Numbered from the stretch's first letter, positions 23,885-32,619 are shown. The stretch: DNA of 36,834 nt from Rhizobium sp. Q54 (GCA_945903635.1 CAMDOT010000032.1:1-36834), one strand, 5' to 3'. Program-made: numbers and translations. The notes: generated by a model from the letters alone, not told the origin.

Positions 23885-24844
23885 ATGGCTGTCTATACGG
23901 AGGTGGGCGAAGCCGAGCTCGACGCGTTCCTTGCCGACTACGACATCGGCGAGGCCGAGGCGCTGAAAGGCGTGGCCGAGGGCGTCGAGAATTCCAACTA
24001 CCTGCTGACCACGACCAAGGGGCAATATTTCCTCACGCTCTATGAAAAGCGCGTGGACCCCAGGGACCTGCCCTTCTTTCTCGGCCTGCTGGACCATCTG
24101 GCGGCGCGCGGCATCAATTGTCCCAAGCCGATCCACGGCCGCGACGGCAACGCGATCCGCGCGCTGGCCGGCAAGCCGGCGGCGGTCACGACCTTCCTGC
24201 ATGGCCTGTGGCCGCGCCGGATCGGCGTCCAGCATTGCGGTCCGATCGGCCGCGCCCTGGCCGAACTGCATCTCGCCGGCCGCGACTTCTCCATCAAGCG
24301 GCCGAACGCGCTCTCGGTCGCCGGCTGGCGGCCGCTGTTCGACGGCAGCCGTGCCCATGCCGACGACGTGGCGCCCGGCCTCGCCCGCGAACTGGGGGCC
24401 GAGATCGATTTCTTCGATGCCAACTGGCCGAAGGACCTGCCGGCGGGCGTCATCCATGCCGATCTCTTCCCCGACAACGTGTTCTTCCTGCACGAGAAGC
24501 TGTCGGGGCTGATCGACTTCTATTTCGCCTGCAACGATTCGCTGGCCTACGACATCGCCATCTGCCTGAACGCCTGGTGCTTCGAGCCCGACCGGTCGTT
24601 CAACGCCACCAAGGCGCGGGCGATGATCCAGGCCTACGACAACGCCCGGCCGCTGAACGATGCCGAGCGCGCGGCCCTGCCGCTGCTGGCGCGGGGCGCG
24701 GCGCTACGCTTCCTGCTGACGCGGCTCTATGACTGGCTGCATACGCCGGCCACCGCGCTGGTGAAGCGCAAGGACCCGCTCGAATACCTCGCCTATCTGC
24801 GCTTCCACAGGAACGCCAAGTCGCTGGCGGACTACGGGCTGTGA
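23885..24844 (+). CDS. thrB: Homoserine kinase (type II, choline-kinase-like)
   Basis: A 319-residue kinase phosphorylating homoserine for threonine synthesis, of the APH/choline-kinase fold used in place of the GHMP-type ThrB by most alphaproteobacteria. Conserved parts are Gly-Val-Glu-Asn-Ser-Asn-Tyr, the catalytic loop His191-Ala-Asp-Leu-Phe-Pro-Asp-Asn198, and Asp211 in Leu-Ile-Asp-Phe for Mg2+. The start at 23885 is set by the ispH stop just before; the frame is open farther upstream inside ispH, but conserved sequence begins here. Confidence 0.95.
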   Translation: MAVYTEVGEAELDAFLADYDIGEAEALKGVAEGVENSNYLLTTTKGQYFLTLYEKRVDPRDLPFFLGLLDHLAARGINCPKPIHGRDGNAIRALAGKPAAVTTFLHGLWPRRIGVQHCGPIGRALAELHLAGRDFSIKRPNALSVAGWRPLFDGSRAHADDVAPGLARELGAEIDFFDANWPKDLPAGVIHADLFPDNVFFLHEKLSGLIDFYFACNDSLAYDIAICLNAWCFEPDRSFNATKARAMIQAYDNARPLNDAERAALPLLARGAALRFLLTRLYDWLHTPATALVKRKDPLEYLAYLRFHRNAKSLADYGL

Positions 24845-24854
24845 GAGAGCAACT

Positions 24855-25301
24855 GTGACCCAGCCACCGGAAGTCGAGATCTTCACCGACGGCGCATGCA
24901 GCGGAAACCCCGGGCCGGGCGGCTGGGGCACCATCCTGCGGATGGGAGAGAAGGAACGGGAGCTCTCGGGCGGCGAGCCTGCCACCACCAACAACCGCAT
25001 GGAGCTGATGGCGGCGATCGCCGGCCTCGAGGCGCTACAGCGGCCTTGCCGCGTGCGCCTGACCACCGACAGCAAATACGTCCTCGACGGCGCCACCAAG
25101 TGGATCAAGGGCTGGAAGCGGAACGGCTGGAAGACCGCCGACAAGAAGCCGGTGAAGAACGTCGACCTGTGGCAGCGCCTCGATGCCGCGCATGCCCTGC
25201 ACAAGGTCGACTGGCGCTGGGTCAAGGGTCACAGCGGTCACGCCGAGAACGAGCGCGTCGACGAACTCGCGCGGGCAGCGATTGCGAATCTCAGATCTTA
25301 G
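24855..25301 (+). CDS. rnhA: Ribonuclease HI
   Basis: A 148-residue enzyme removing RNA from RNA-DNA hybrids. The acidic active site is visible: Asp12 (Phe-Thr-Asp-Gly-Ala-Cys), Glu50 (Asn-Asn-Arg-Met-Glu-Leu), Asp72 (Thr-Thr-Asp-Ser) and the Asp in Glu-Arg-Val-Asp-Glu-Leu, plus His in Lys-Gly-His-Ser-Gly-His. It includes the basic Trp/Lys helix (Gly-Trp-Lys-Arg-Asn-Gly-Trp-Lys). Start ATG or GTG near 24855 after the short thrB gap. Confidence 0.97.
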   Translation: MTQPPEVEIFTDGACSGNPGPGGWGTILRMGEKERELSGGEPATTNNRMELMAAIAGLEALQRPCRVRLTTDSKYVLDGATKWIKGWKRNGWKTADKKPVKNVDLWQRLDAAHALHKVDWRWVKGHSGHAENERVDELARAAIANLRS

Positions 25302-25304
25302 GCG

Positions 25305-25955
25305 TCAGCCCCGCTTGGGCTGCGTCGGCACGGGCTTCTTTTCAGTGGGCTTTTCGTAGACGAGGTCGAAGCCCTCGCGCATACCGTCGCAGGGATTGTC
25401 GCCTTCGGCCAGGCGCCACACCTGCGACTTGCCGGAGCGGCGGAAGGTGAGCGTGCCCGCCACCTTGCAGGGCGTGCCCTTCTCGACCTTGGCGACGCGG
25501 AAGGCGACCTCGCCGCGGATCTGGACGACGCCGGCCGAGATGCGCTCGACCACGCCGTCGATCGAGGCCCAGTCGCCCTCGGTGCCGGGCGCCACGCTGT
25601 CGATGCGTCCCTTGATCGTCCACAGGTTTCCCTGGCGGGTCACGGCGACGTCGCCCGACTTGGCGCCCTTGATCTTGGCGTAGCGGCCCCAGACGATCTT
25701 GCGCGCGTCGATGAAAAGCTGCGCCTCGGTGTCGGCGGCGATGTCGGTCTTGTCGATCTTGGCCTGGCCGGCCGGCAAGGGCGACGTAAGCCCCGTGGTC
25801 GGCGCGCCCTGCTGCACGGTCGGCGCCGCCTGCGGCGGTGGCGCGGGATACATCGGCGTGGCCTGCGGCTGTTGTTGCTGCTGGGCAGCGACGACGCCGG
25901 GGATCGCGAGGGGGATCAGGAGGGCGAGCGCGATGGTCGAGATCAATCGGTTCAT
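25305..25955 (-). CDS. Secreted protein of unknown function
   Basis: A 216-residue protein. The ATG at 25955 begins a signal peptide (Met-Asn-Arg-Leu-Ile-Ser, hydrophobic core, Val-Val-Ala-Ala-Gln). A Gln/Pro/Ala-rich linker to about residue 65 is followed by a domain of about 140 residues with a strand-rich look and two Cys (Thr-Pro-Cys and Asn-Pro-Cys). Not recognised. ATG 25979 in frame would lengthen the signal region by eight residues. It follows the TPR gene on the same strand and converges on rnhA three bases away. Confidence 0.7.
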   Translation of the reverse strand: MNRLISTIALALLIPLAIPGVVAAQQQQQPQATPMYPAPPPQAAPTVQQGAPTTGLTSPLPAGQAKIDKTDIAADTEAQLFIDARKIVWGRYAKIKGAKSGDVAVTRQGNLWTIKGRIDSVAPGTEGDWASIDGVVERISAGVVQIRGEVAFRVAKVEKGTPCKVAGTLTFRRSGKSQVWRLAEGDNPCDGMREGFDLVYEKPTEKKPVPTQPKRG

Positions 25956-25989
25956 TGCAGTGGCTCTTACTCCAGTCATTGCAGGCATA

Positions 25990-26835
25990 CTACCGCTTCC
26001 CGCCGCTTTTGGGCGGGGTGTTTGGCGCCGCCGGCGTGGCCGCTCCGGCCGGAGGCGTTCCGGCCGCCGGCTGCTGGCCGGCCAGCCCCGCCTCGGCCCG
26101 TCGCGCCGCATCGGAGCCCGGCGGGACGAGGCGCAGCACCTGGTTGAAGTCGCCGTTGGCCTGGGCCCGGTCGCCGCGCGCCAGGTTGATGAAGCCGCGC
26201 TCCAGCAAGGCCTCGGTATGGTCGGGGGCGATCCGCAGCGCGCGGACGACATCCGCCATGGCCTGGGCCGGATTGCGCGCGTTGCGCCAGGCGGCGGCGC
26301 GCAGCACGAGGAGTTCGACGTCGTCCGGCCGCAGCCGAAGCGCCTGGTCGAGATCGGAAATCGCGCGCGGCCAAAGCGACATGGCGGCGTAGCTGAGCGT
26401 GCGGTCGATCCACAGGTCGGCGTCGTTGGATTTCAGGTCGAGCGCGCGGCTCTGCGCTTCGGCCGCCTTTTCGGCCTGCCCCGCCTCGAGCCAGGCCTGG
26501 CCAGCCTGGACCCACAGCTCGGCGCGCAGGCCCGGACGCTCCTGGCCCATGTCGCGGGCGATCGCCTCGAACTGCGCGCCCGCCTGCGGATATTTGCCGG
26601 CCTGGAACATGGCGACGGCCACGCAATGGCGCGCGCCCAGGCCGCCGCCCTCGGCATTCCACTTCTCGGCCATCGGCAGGGCCCGCAGCGGCTCACGGCG
26701 CGCCAGCTTCATGCACTCGGTGTAGCGCTGCAGATGATCGGGCGTGCTTTCGAACGGGCTGAGGGTCTGGCCTGATGCGGGCGAGGCCAGGGCAAAACCC
26801 AGAAGAGCGACGGGAATCGGGTGGCGAAACAACAT
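25990..26835 (-). CDS. Secreted TPR-repeat protein
   Basis: A 281-residue protein. A signal peptide begins at ATG 26835 (Met-Leu-Phe-Arg-His, hydrophobic, Ala-Ser-Gly-Gln). Tetratricopeptide-like helices run from about 70 to 225, with repeated patterns such as Ala-Gln-Ser-Arg-Ala-Leu-Asp-Leu, Ala-Ile-Ser-Asp-Leu-Asp-Gln-Ala-Leu-Arg-Leu-Arg-Pro and Ala-Leu-Leu-Glu-Arg-Gly. The tail is Pro/Ala/Gly-rich. Such proteins act as assembly scaffolds; the partner is unknown. The open frame reaches 27471, but that extension runs antisense through the divergent SDR gene. Confidence 0.78.
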   Translation of the reverse strand: MLFRHPIPVALLGFALASPASGQTLSPFESTPDHLQRYTECMKLARREPLRALPMAEKWNAEGGGLGARHCVAVAMFQAGKYPQAGAQFEAIARDMGQERPGLRAELWVQAGQAWLEAGQAEKAAEAQSRALDLKSNDADLWIDRTLSYAAMSLWPRAISDLDQALRLRPDDVELLVLRAAAWRNARNPAQAMADVVRALRIAPDHTEALLERGFINLARGDRAQANGDFNQVLRLVPPGSDAARRAEAGLAGQQPAAGTPPAGAATPAAPNTPPKSGGKR

Positions 26836-26871
26836 CTTTGAAAAGAACCCTGCCGGAGCGATCCTGACAAG

Positions 26872-27729
26872 ATGACGAAAAGCCTTTTCATTTTCGGCCT
26901 GGGCTACAGCGGCCTTGAAATCGCCTGGCTCGCCAAAACAGAGGGCTGGACCGTGGCCGGCACCTGCCGCAGCGCGGAGAAAGCCGCACGACTGCGCGAG
27001 GGTGGCATCGCAGCGCATGTATTCGACGGCACCGTCCCGCTGCCTGCCGTGGCATTCGGCGACATCTCGCATGTCCTCTGCACCATCGCGCCAGGCCGCG
27101 CCGGCGATCCCGCGCTCCGCCTCTGCGGCCCGATGCTGAAGCAGGCGCGATGGCTGGGCTATCTCTCCACCACCGGCGTCTATGGCGATCACGGCGGCGG
27201 CTGGGTCGACGAGGATACGCCGCCCAACCCCGGCCAGCCGCGCAGCATAGAGCGACTGACCGCCGAGCGCGGCTGGCAGGCGATGGCGCTCGAGGCCGGC
27301 GCCAAGCTCGATATCTTCCGGCTGCCCGGCATCTACGGCCCGGGCCGCAGCACGCTCGACCAGGTGAAGGCGGGTACGGCACGGCGCATCGACAAGCCCG
27401 GCCAGTTCTTCGCGCGCGCCCATGTCGCCGACATCGCCGCCACCGTCGTCGCGGCAATGACCGCGCCGCATCCCGGCAGCATCTACAACGTGGCCGACGA
27501 CCTGCCGGTCTCGACCGGCGAGGTGGTGGCCTTCGCCTGCGAGCTGCTGGGCCTGCCGGTGCCGCCGTCGATTCCGTGGGACGTGGCGGCGCCCACCATG
27601 AGCGACATGGCGCGCTCCTTCTATTCCGAGAGCCGGCGTGTCCGGAACGAGCGCATCAAGCGCGAGCTGGGTGTGGTGCTGCGCTATCCGACCTACCGCG
27701 AAGGACTGCGCGCGATCGCCGCGGGTTAG
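26872..27729 (+). CDS. NAD(P)-dependent epimerase/SDR-like protein
   Basis: A 285-residue Rossmann protein of the extended SDR, YeeZ-like group. The nucleotide motif is Phe-Gly-Leu-Gly-Tyr-Ser-Gly-Leu-Glu (about 8-16), Ser-Thr-Thr-Gly-Val-Tyr-Gly-Asp-His is the active-site strand with Tyr, and Arg-Leu-Pro-Gly-Ile-Tyr-Gly-Pro-Gly-Arg is the typical later motif. The canonical Tyr-x3-Lys is not obvious, so catalytic class is uncertain. It is divergent from the TPR gene. Confidence 0.82.
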   Translation: MTKSLFIFGLGYSGLEIAWLAKTEGWTVAGTCRSAEKAARLREGGIAAHVFDGTVPLPAVAFGDISHVLCTIAPGRAGDPALRLCGPMLKQARWLGYLSTTGVYGDHGGGWVDEDTPPNPGQPRSIERLTAERGWQAMALEAGAKLDIFRLPGIYGPGRSTLDQVKAGTARRIDKPGQFFARAHVADIAATVVAAMTAPHPGSIYNVADDLPVSTGEVVAFACELLGLPVPPSIPWDVAAPTMSDMARSFYSESRRVRNERIKRELGVVLRYPTYREGLRAIAAG

Positions 27730-27740
27730 CTCAAGTCAGG

Positions 27741-27801
27741 CGGACCGCGGGCCTCCAGGCCCGCTCATGACCATGAGGCGGGCCTGGAGGCCCGCAGTCC
27801 G
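27741..27801. repeat. REP-like 61-bp palindrome between convergent genes
   Basis: Arms of about 30 bp (27741-27769 and 27772-27801), built from GGGCCTCCAGGCCC units and CTCATG/CATGAG at the centre, with a two-base loop and one mismatch. It fills nearly all of the gap between two convergent genes and could stop transcription from both. The look is that of a dispersed alphaproteobacterial intergenic palindrome. Confidence 0.75.
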
Positions 27802-27805
27802 ATAA

Positions 27806-28564
27806 TCAGATCAGCTCTTCGACGCTTGCGATCAGGCGGGCGATGTCGGCGGGCGTGCTGAGGCGATGGTCGCCGCCCTTGATCAGGGTTGTGATCACCT
27901 CGGTCGCCTCGAGATGCTGGGCAATCTGCAGCGAGTACTCCCACGGCACGTCGGGATCGCTCTGGCCGTGCAGCAGGCGCACCGGACAGGGCAGCACCAG
28001 CTTCTTGTCCAGCAGCAGATGGCGACGTCCCTCCTCGATCAGCTTCCAGGTGAAGACCGAGGGCTCGGGAGAATATTGCGACGGCCGTTCCAGCCGTCCG
28101 TCGCGTTCGAGCGCAATGCGATCCTCGTCCGAGAGCCCCTTCAGCAGCATGCGTTCGGTGAAGTCGGGCGCCGCCGCGATCAGCACCAGTCCCGCCAGGC
28201 GCTGCGGCCGCGCCCGCGCCACCAGCAGCGACAGCCAGCCGCCCATGCTCGATCCCACCAGGACAAGCGGCCCGGTCGTGAGCTGGTCGATGGCCGCGAG
28301 CGAGTCGTCGAGCCAGCGGCCGATCGTGCCGTCCTCGAAGCGGCCCGACGACTGGCCGTGGCCGAGATAGTCGAAGCGCAGGAAGGCGCGGCCGGTGCGG
28401 TGCGCCCACTTTTCCAGCGCCATCGCCTTGGTGCCGGTCATGTCGGAGCGGAAGCCGCCGAGGAAGACCACGGTCGGTGCGGCGCCCGCGGTTTTCGCAC
28501 CCACGGTTTTCGCATAGGCAACGCTATTGCCGTCGGGGCGCTGAAGCCGCTCGACTCTACCCAC
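27806..28564 (-). CDS. Alpha/beta hydrolase
   Basis: A 252-residue serine hydrolase. The oxyanion region is Phe-Leu-Gly-Gly-Phe-Arg-Ser-Asp-Met-Thr-Gly, the nucleophile Ser106 lies in Gly-Ser-Ser-Met-Gly-Gly-Trp, the acid is the Asp in Gly-Gln-Ser-Asp-Pro-Asp-Val-Pro, and the His is in Gly-Gly-Asp-His-Arg-Leu-Ser. The Phe-Asp-Tyr-Leu-Gly-His-Gly-Gln-Ser-Ser-Gly segment recalls ABHD10/palmitoyl-thioesterase-like proteins, but substrate is not decidable. No signal peptide. Confidence 0.88.
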   Translation of the reverse strand: MGRVERLQRPDGNSVAYAKTVGAKTAGAAPTVVFLGGFRSDMTGTKAMALEKWAHRTGRAFLRFDYLGHGQSSGRFEDGTIGRWLDDSLAAIDQLTTGPLVLVGSSMGGWLSLLVARARPQRLAGLVLIAAAPDFTERMLLKGLSDEDRIALERDGRLERPSQYSPEPSVFTWKLIEEGRRHLLLDKKLVLPCPVRLLHGQSDPDVPWEYSLQIAQHLEATEVITTLIKGGDHRLSTPADIARLIASVEELI

Positions 28565-28624
28565 GTTGGCCCTCCCGTGTTACCTGCTCACTCTCCTCAT
28601 CACTCTTACGAAAAATAAAACGCC

Positions 28625-29770
28625 GTGTCCGCGCCCACGCTTCTTCAGATCGTGCCCTCCCTCGCCGGCGGCGGCCTCGCCCGCGCCACGCTCGACGCGG
28701 CGCAGGCCGTGATCGCATCGGGCGGCTCGGCCCTCGTCGCTTCCCCGGGCGGCGCGATGGTGCCCGACCTGCTGCGGCTGCGCGCCACGCACATCGAGCT
28801 GCCGGTCGACGGCAATCGGCTGTGGGGGCGGCTCGCGCTGCCGGCCAAGCTGGCAAGCTCGCTGCGCGACGCCCGGGTCGACGTCGTGCAGGCGCGGTCG
28901 CCCGCCACCGCCTGGATCGCCCGCGCGCTCGCCCGGCGGCTCGGCGTCAAATGGATCGCCACGCTGCACCGGCCGTTCGTCGCGGGCGATCTGATGGGCC
29001 GCTTCCTCGAGCGCCGCCAGATGCGTGCCGATGCGGTGATCGCGGTGTCCGACCACGTCGCGCGCGATGCCGCGCAGCGCTTTCCCACACTCGCCGACCG
29101 CCTGGAAACCATTTCGCCCGGCATCAACTTCGACCGCTTCGATCCGGCGATCGTGCGCGCCGACCGGCTGATCCGCCTCGCCGGCGAGCTGCGCGTGCCC
29201 GACGGCAAGCATCTCGTGCTCTGCCCCGCGCGCTTCGGCGAGGACAACGGCCAAAAGACCCTGATCGAGGCGCTCCGGCTGCTCGGCCGCGACGACGTGT
29301 TCTGCCTGCTGCTGGGCTCGGTCGGCGTGCCGACGCCGTTCGAGCGCGAACTCGAGCGCGCCATCGAGGCGGCCGAGCTGCATGGCCGGATGCAGATCGG
29401 CCCCTATGTCGACGACATGCCGGCGGCTTACATGCTGGCCGACGTCGTGGTGGCGACCGGTGGCGGTCGCCAGGGTTTCAGCCGCACGCTGGTCGAAGCC
29501 CAGGCGATGGGCCGGCCGGTGGTGGCCGAGGACGGTGGTGGTGCCGCCGAAACGCTGCGTCCCGAAGTCACGGGCTGGCTGGCGCCAGCGGGCGACGCCG
29601 CGGCGCTGGCGGAGGCGTTGCGCACCGCGCTGTCGCTCTCGACCGAACGCCGCGCCGAGGTCGCCCGCGCGGCCCAGGAGCACGCGCGCAGTCACTACGC
29701 GCTGGCGGAGGCTAACCGGCGATTGCTCGCGCTCTACGAGCGCCTGGCGGCACCGCCGGGAGCCTCGTGA
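28625..29770 (+). CDS. Glycosyltransferase family 4
   Basis: A 381-residue GT-B enzyme. The N-terminal domain has Ile-Val-Pro-Ser-Leu-Ala-Gly-Gly-Gly-Leu-Ala-Arg, the acceptor-side loop; the C-terminal domain has Gly-Gly-Gly-Arg-Gln-Gly-Phe-Ser-Arg-Thr-Leu-Val-Glu-Ala-Gln-Ala-Met-Gly-Arg-Pro-Val-Val-Ala, the family E-x7-E donor motif. Donor and acceptor sugars are unknown; lipopolysaccharide or glycan assembly is likely. The start is GTG 28625 without a strong Shine-Dalgarno. It faces the hydrolase gene across 60 bases. Confidence 0.88.
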   Translation: MSAPTLLQIVPSLAGGGLARATLDAAQAVIASGGSALVASPGGAMVPDLLRLRATHIELPVDGNRLWGRLALPAKLASSLRDARVDVVQARSPATAWIARALARRLGVKWIATLHRPFVAGDLMGRFLERRQMRADAVIAVSDHVARDAAQRFPTLADRLETISPGINFDRFDPAIVRADRLIRLAGELRVPDGKHLVLCPARFGEDNGQKTLIEALRLLGRDDVFCLLLGSVGVPTPFERELERAIEAAELHGRMQIGPYVDDMPAAYMLADVVVATGGGRQGFSRTLVEAQAMGRPVVAEDGGGAAETLRPEVTGWLAPAGDAAALAEALRTALSLSTERRAEVARAAQEHARSHYALAEANRRLLALYERLAAPPGAS

Positions 29771-29821
29771 GCCCGCCAACCGGCGGGCCCGGCTTCCCCG
29801 AGAAGGGGAATTTCAAGCCGG
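29771..29821 (+). terminator. Hairpin cluster after the glycosyltransferase gene
   Basis: GCCCGCC-AACC-GGCGGGC (29771-29788), then TTCCCC-GAGAA-GGGGAA (29794-29810) followed by TTTC. An outer CCGGCTT/AAGCCGG (29789-29795, 29815-29821) is an alternative. It probably ends the glycosyltransferase transcript before the thrS promoter. Confidence 0.55.
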
Positions 29822-29848
29822 AATTGCACGATACGAGTTGCCGCCCAA

Positions 29849-29877
29849 CTTGACTCGGGCAGGCCACGCAACTATCT
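29849..29877 (+). promoter_or_regulatory. Promoter of the thrS leader
   Basis: CTTGAC (29849-29854), a 17-base spacer and CTATCT (29872-29877) match CTTGAC-N17-CTATAT at 11 of 12 positions. The start site would fall at 29883-29886, at or just before the ATG of the leader frame. Confidence 0.7.
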
Positions 29878-29885
29878 CCGGCACC

Positions 29886-29939
29886 ATGGACCGACTGTTC
29901 TCCAGCGCTCCGACGACACCCACCACCGACCGAACTTGA
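29886..29939 (+). CDS. Threonine-rich leader peptide upstream of thrS (candidate)
   Basis: ATG 29886 opens a 17-residue frame, [17 protein letters not shown], with five Thr codons (ACG ACA, ACC ACC, ACT), four of them clustered, ending at TGA 29939. It lies 103 bases upstream of thrS. There is no Shine-Dalgarno, but the promoter predicts a start site within 0-3 bases of the ATG, so it could be translated leaderless, as trpL is in several alphaproteobacteria. Stalling at Thr codons under threonyl-tRNA shortage is the likely sensor. The ACCACC codons can pair with GGUGGU in the thrS ribosome-binding region. The frame is also open upstream, so chance cannot be excluded. Confidence 0.55.
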   Translation: MDRLFSSAPTTPTTDRT

Positions 29940-29942
29940 TTC

Positions 29943-30042
29943 GGCCGGGCGCGCGCACTTGTGCCGCTTCCCGGCCGGCATCCGCCGACGCCCCGCGTCG
30001 GCCGATGGACTGCGTTCGGATTCTCTCCAATTGGTGGTTGTC
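29943..30042 (+). promoter_or_regulatory. Structured thrS leader RNA
   Basis: Between leader peptide and thrS are two stable stems: GGCCGGG/CCCGGCC (29943-29949, 29970-29976), enclosing GCAC/GTGC, and GCCGACG-CCCCG-CGTCGGC (29984-30002). Neither is followed by a U-run, so transcription termination is not obvious. The thrS ribosome-binding stretch TTGGTGGT (30031-30038) can pair over eight positions with ACCACCGA (29922-29929) in the leader frame. Confidence 0.5.
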
Positions 30043-31986
30043 ATGATCAATATTTCCCTGCCGGACGGTTCGGTCCGGTCGTTCGACAAACCGGTCAGCG
30101 GCGCCGAGATCGCGGCCTCGATCGGTCCCGGCCTCGCGAAGGCAGCACTCGCGCTGCGCATCGACGGCAAGATGGTCGACCTCGGCCATATCGTCGACCA
30201 TGATGCCAAGATCGGCATCGTGACGTCGAAGGACCCGCAGGCGCTGGAGTTGCTGCGCCACGACGCGGCGCACGTGCTGGCGCAGGCAGTCCAGGAACTC
30301 TACCCCGGCACGCAGATTACGTTCGGCCCGTCGACGGAGGATGGCTTCTACTACGACTTCGTGCGCGCCGAGCCCTTCTCGCCGGAAGACTTCGCCAGGA
30401 TCGAGCAGCGGATGGCCGAGATCGTCGACCGCGACCTGCCGATCGAGCGTGAGGTCTGGGACCGCGCGAAGATCAAGGACTACTTCGTCCAGCACGGCGA
30501 GAAGTTCAAAGCCGAATGGGCCGACGAGCTGCCCAAGGACGAGATCATCACGGTCTACAAGCAGGGCGACTGGCTCGACATGTGCCTGGGCCCGCACCTG
30601 CCGTCGACGGGCAAGCTCGGCAAGGCGTTCAAGCTCACCAAGGTGTCGGGCGCCTACTGGCGCGGCGACAAGAACAACGCGCAGCTCCAGCGCGTCTACG
30701 GCACGGTCTTCTTCTCGGACAAGGACCTGAAAGCCTACCTCATGCGCATCGAGGAGGCCGAGAAGCGCGACCATCGCCGGATCGGCCGCGAGATGGGCCT
30801 CTTCCATCAGCAGGAAGAAGCGGCGGGCATGGTGTTCTGGCACCCCAAGGGCTGGACGTTCTGGCGCACGCTCGAGGGCTACCTGCGGCGCAAGCTCGAG
30901 GCCGGCGGCTATGTCGAGGTGAAGACGCCGCAGCTCGTCGACCGCAAGCTGTGGGAAGAGTCGGGCCACTGGGAGAAGTTCCGCGAGAACATGTATCTCA
31001 GCGAGAACGAGAGCGGCCTGAAGGAATTCATGGCCGATCCGACGCAGCGCATCTTCGCGCTGAAGCCGATGAACTGCCCGTGCCACGTCGAGATCTTCAA
31101 CGTCGGGCTCCGCAGCTATCGCGAGCTGCCGCTGCGCATGGCCGAGATGGGCTCATGCCACCGCTTCGAACCGTCGGGCGCGCTGCACGGCATCCTGCGC
31201 GTGCGCAATTTCACGCAGGACGACGCCCATATCTTCTGCACCGAGGACCAGATCGAGAGCGAGACGATCCGCTTCTGCAAGCTGCTGGACGAGGTCTACA
31301 AGGATCTGGGCTTCACAGACTATTTCGTGAAGTTCTCCGACCGGCCGCCGGTACGTGCGGGATCGGACGCAGTGTGGGACCAGGCCGAGGGCGCGCTGCT
31401 TTCGGCATCCAAGGCTGCGGGGCTCGACGTCATCCTCAATCCCGGCGAGGGCGCGTTCTACGGCCCGAAACTGGAATTCGTGCTGCGTGACGCCATCGGC
31501 CGCGACTGGCAGTGCGGCACGCTGCAGGTCGACTTCGTCCTGCCCGAGCGGCTCGACGCGAGCTACGTCGCCGAGGACGGATCGCGCAAGCGGCCCGTCA
31601 TGCTGCATCGCGCCATTTTCGGCAGCTTCGAGCGCATGATCGGCATCCTGATCGAGAATTATGCCGGCCGATTCCCGCTGTGGCTGGCACCGACGCAAGC
31701 GGTGGTGGTCACGGTCGTGAACGACGCCGACAGCTATGCCAACGAAGTCGCCGACGCGCTCCGCGCCGCGGGCATGCGGGTCGACACCGACCTCAGCAAC
31801 GAGAAGATCAACTACAAGGTCCGCGAGCATTCACTGGCACACGTGCCGCTGATCATCGCGGTCGGCCGGCGCGACATGGAGGCCCGGACGGTCGCCATCC
31901 GGCGTCTCGGCTCGGACAAGCAAGAGGTCCTTGAACTCGGGGCCGCCGTCACTACACTTTCTACCGAGGCCCGGCCGCCCTTCTAG
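30043..31986 (+). CDS. thrS: Threonyl-tRNA synthetase
   Basis: A 647-residue class II synthetase. In order: an N-terminal TGS domain (about 1-62), the editing domain with His-Asp-Ala-Ala-His-Val-Leu-Ala, the catalytic core with motif 2 Met-Gly-Ser-Cys-His-Arg-Phe-Glu and motif 3 [11 protein letters not shown], zinc ligands including Cys in Met-Asn-Cys-Pro-Cys-His, and a C-terminal anticodon-binding domain. ATG 30043 with GGTGG before it is chosen because the TGS domain starts there; the longer frame covers leader RNA. infC follows. Regulation by threonine supply is suggested by the leader. Confidence 0.97.
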   Translation: MINISLPDGSVRSFDKPVSGAEIAASIGPGLAKAALALRIDGKMVDLGHIVDHDAKIGIVTSKDPQALELLRHDAAHVLAQAVQELYPGTQITFGPSTEDGFYYDFVRAEPFSPEDFARIEQRMAEIVDRDLPIEREVWDRAKIKDYFVQHGEKFKAEWADELPKDEIITVYKQGDWLDMCLGPHLPSTGKLGKAFKLTKVSGAYWRGDKNNAQLQRVYGTVFFSDKDLKAYLMRIEEAEKRDHRRIGREMGLFHQQEEAAGMVFWHPKGWTFWRTLEGYLRRKLEAGGYVEVKTPQLVDRKLWEESGHWEKFRENMYLSENESGLKEFMADPTQRIFALKPMNCPCHVEIFNVGLRSYRELPLRMAEMGSCHRFEPSGALHGILRVRNFTQDDAHIFCTEDQIESETIRFCKLLDEVYKDLGFTDYFVKFSDRPPVRAGSDAVWDQAEGALLSASKAAGLDVILNPGEGAFYGPKLEFVLRDAIGRDWQCGTLQVDFVLPERLDASYVAEDGSRKRPVMLHRAIFGSFERMIGILIENYAGRFPLWLAPTQAVVVTVVNDADSYANEVADALRAAGMRVDTDLSNEKINYKVREHSLAHVPLIIAVGRRDMEARTVAIRRLGSDKQEVLELGAAVTTLSTEARPPF

Positions 31987-31991
31987 GGCGG
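31975..31991 (+). terminator. Small hairpin over the thrS stop codon
   Basis: CCGCCCT (31975-31981), loop TCT, AGGGCGG (31985-31991); the TAG stop (31984-31986) is at the loop-stem edge. No U-run. infC follows within 72 bases, so readthrough is expected; it may separate transcripts or block 3' decay. Confidence 0.35.
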
Positions 31992-32058
31992 TCGAGGCTT
32001 CAATGCCCGCCCCCGGCCCATCGGCCATCAGGGGGCTTTAACGAAGGAGAAGGAAGCC

Positions 32059-32595
32059 ATAGCCAGACCTGCTCAACAGAGCGCGCCCACCCGCGAGGGT
32101 CCGCGCGTCAACGGCGAAATCAAGTCGCCGCAAGTCCGACTGATCGACGAGAACGGCGAGATGGTCGGCGTCGTCAGCACCCGCGAGGCCATCGAGATGG
32201 CCGAGGAAGCCAGTCTCGATCTGATCGAGATCTCGCCCAACGCGGTTCCGCCGGTCGCCAAGATTTCCGACTACGGCAAATACAAGTACGAAGCGCAGAA
32301 GAAGGCCCACGAGGCGCGCAAGCACCAGAAGGTCATCGAGGTCAAAGAGATCAAGATGCGCCCGAACATCGACGACCATGACTACGAAGTGAAGATGCGC
32401 GCCATGAAGCGGTTCATCGAGGAGGGCGACAAGGTGAAGGTCACCCTGCGCTTCCGTGGCCGCGAGATGGTCCATTCCGACCTCGGCATGCAGGTGCTGA
32501 ACCGCGTGCGCGGCGAGATGGACCTGCTGACCAAGATCGAGTCGATGCCGCGCATGGAAGGCCGGCCGATGATCATGGTGCTGGCGCCGAAGTAG
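32059..32595 (+). CDS. infC: Translation initiation factor IF-3 (AUA start)
   Basis: A 178-residue factor that checks the start codon and initiator tRNA on the 30S subunit. The N-domain (Pro-Arg-Val-Asn-Gly-Glu-Ile, then Leu-Ile-Asp-Glu-Asn-Gly-Glu) and the C-domain ([21 protein letters not shown]) are complete. The frame has no ATG, GTG or TTG between the thrS stop and ATG 32161, which would cut off conserved N-domain. AUA at 32059, nine bases after AGGAG, gives the normal length. infC commonly uses non-standard starts (AUU in E. coli) for IF-3 self-repression, so an AUA start is credible. Confidence 0.9.
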   Translation: MARPAQQSAPTREGPRVNGEIKSPQVRLIDENGEMVGVVSTREAIEMAEEASLDLIEISPNAVPPVAKISDYGKYKYEAQKKAHEARKHQKVIEVKEIKMRPNIDDHDYEVKMRAMKRFIEEGDKVKVTLRFRGREMVHSDLGMQVLNRVRGEMDLLTKIESMPRMEGRPMIMVLAPK

Positions 32596-32602
32596 GCGCC
32601 AG
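32581..32602 (+). terminator. Hairpin spanning the infC stop codon
   Basis: CTGGCGCC (32581-32588), loop GAAGTA, GGCGCCAG (32595-32602): perfect 8-bp stem with TAG (32593-32595) in the loop and first stem base. A T-run (ATTTTTTC) follows 28 bases later, too far for a classical terminator. Confidence 0.45.
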
Positions 32603-32619
32603 GCCAGCCATCCAGCCTT

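Noticed and set aside
26836..27471. N-terminal extension of the TPR protein
   Set aside because: It would be antisense to the SDR gene; a proper signal peptide begins at 26835.
28580..29779. Minus-strand frame of 399 codons opposite the glycosyltransferase
   Set aside because: Antisense shadow; the plus-strand glycosyltransferase has clear family motifs.
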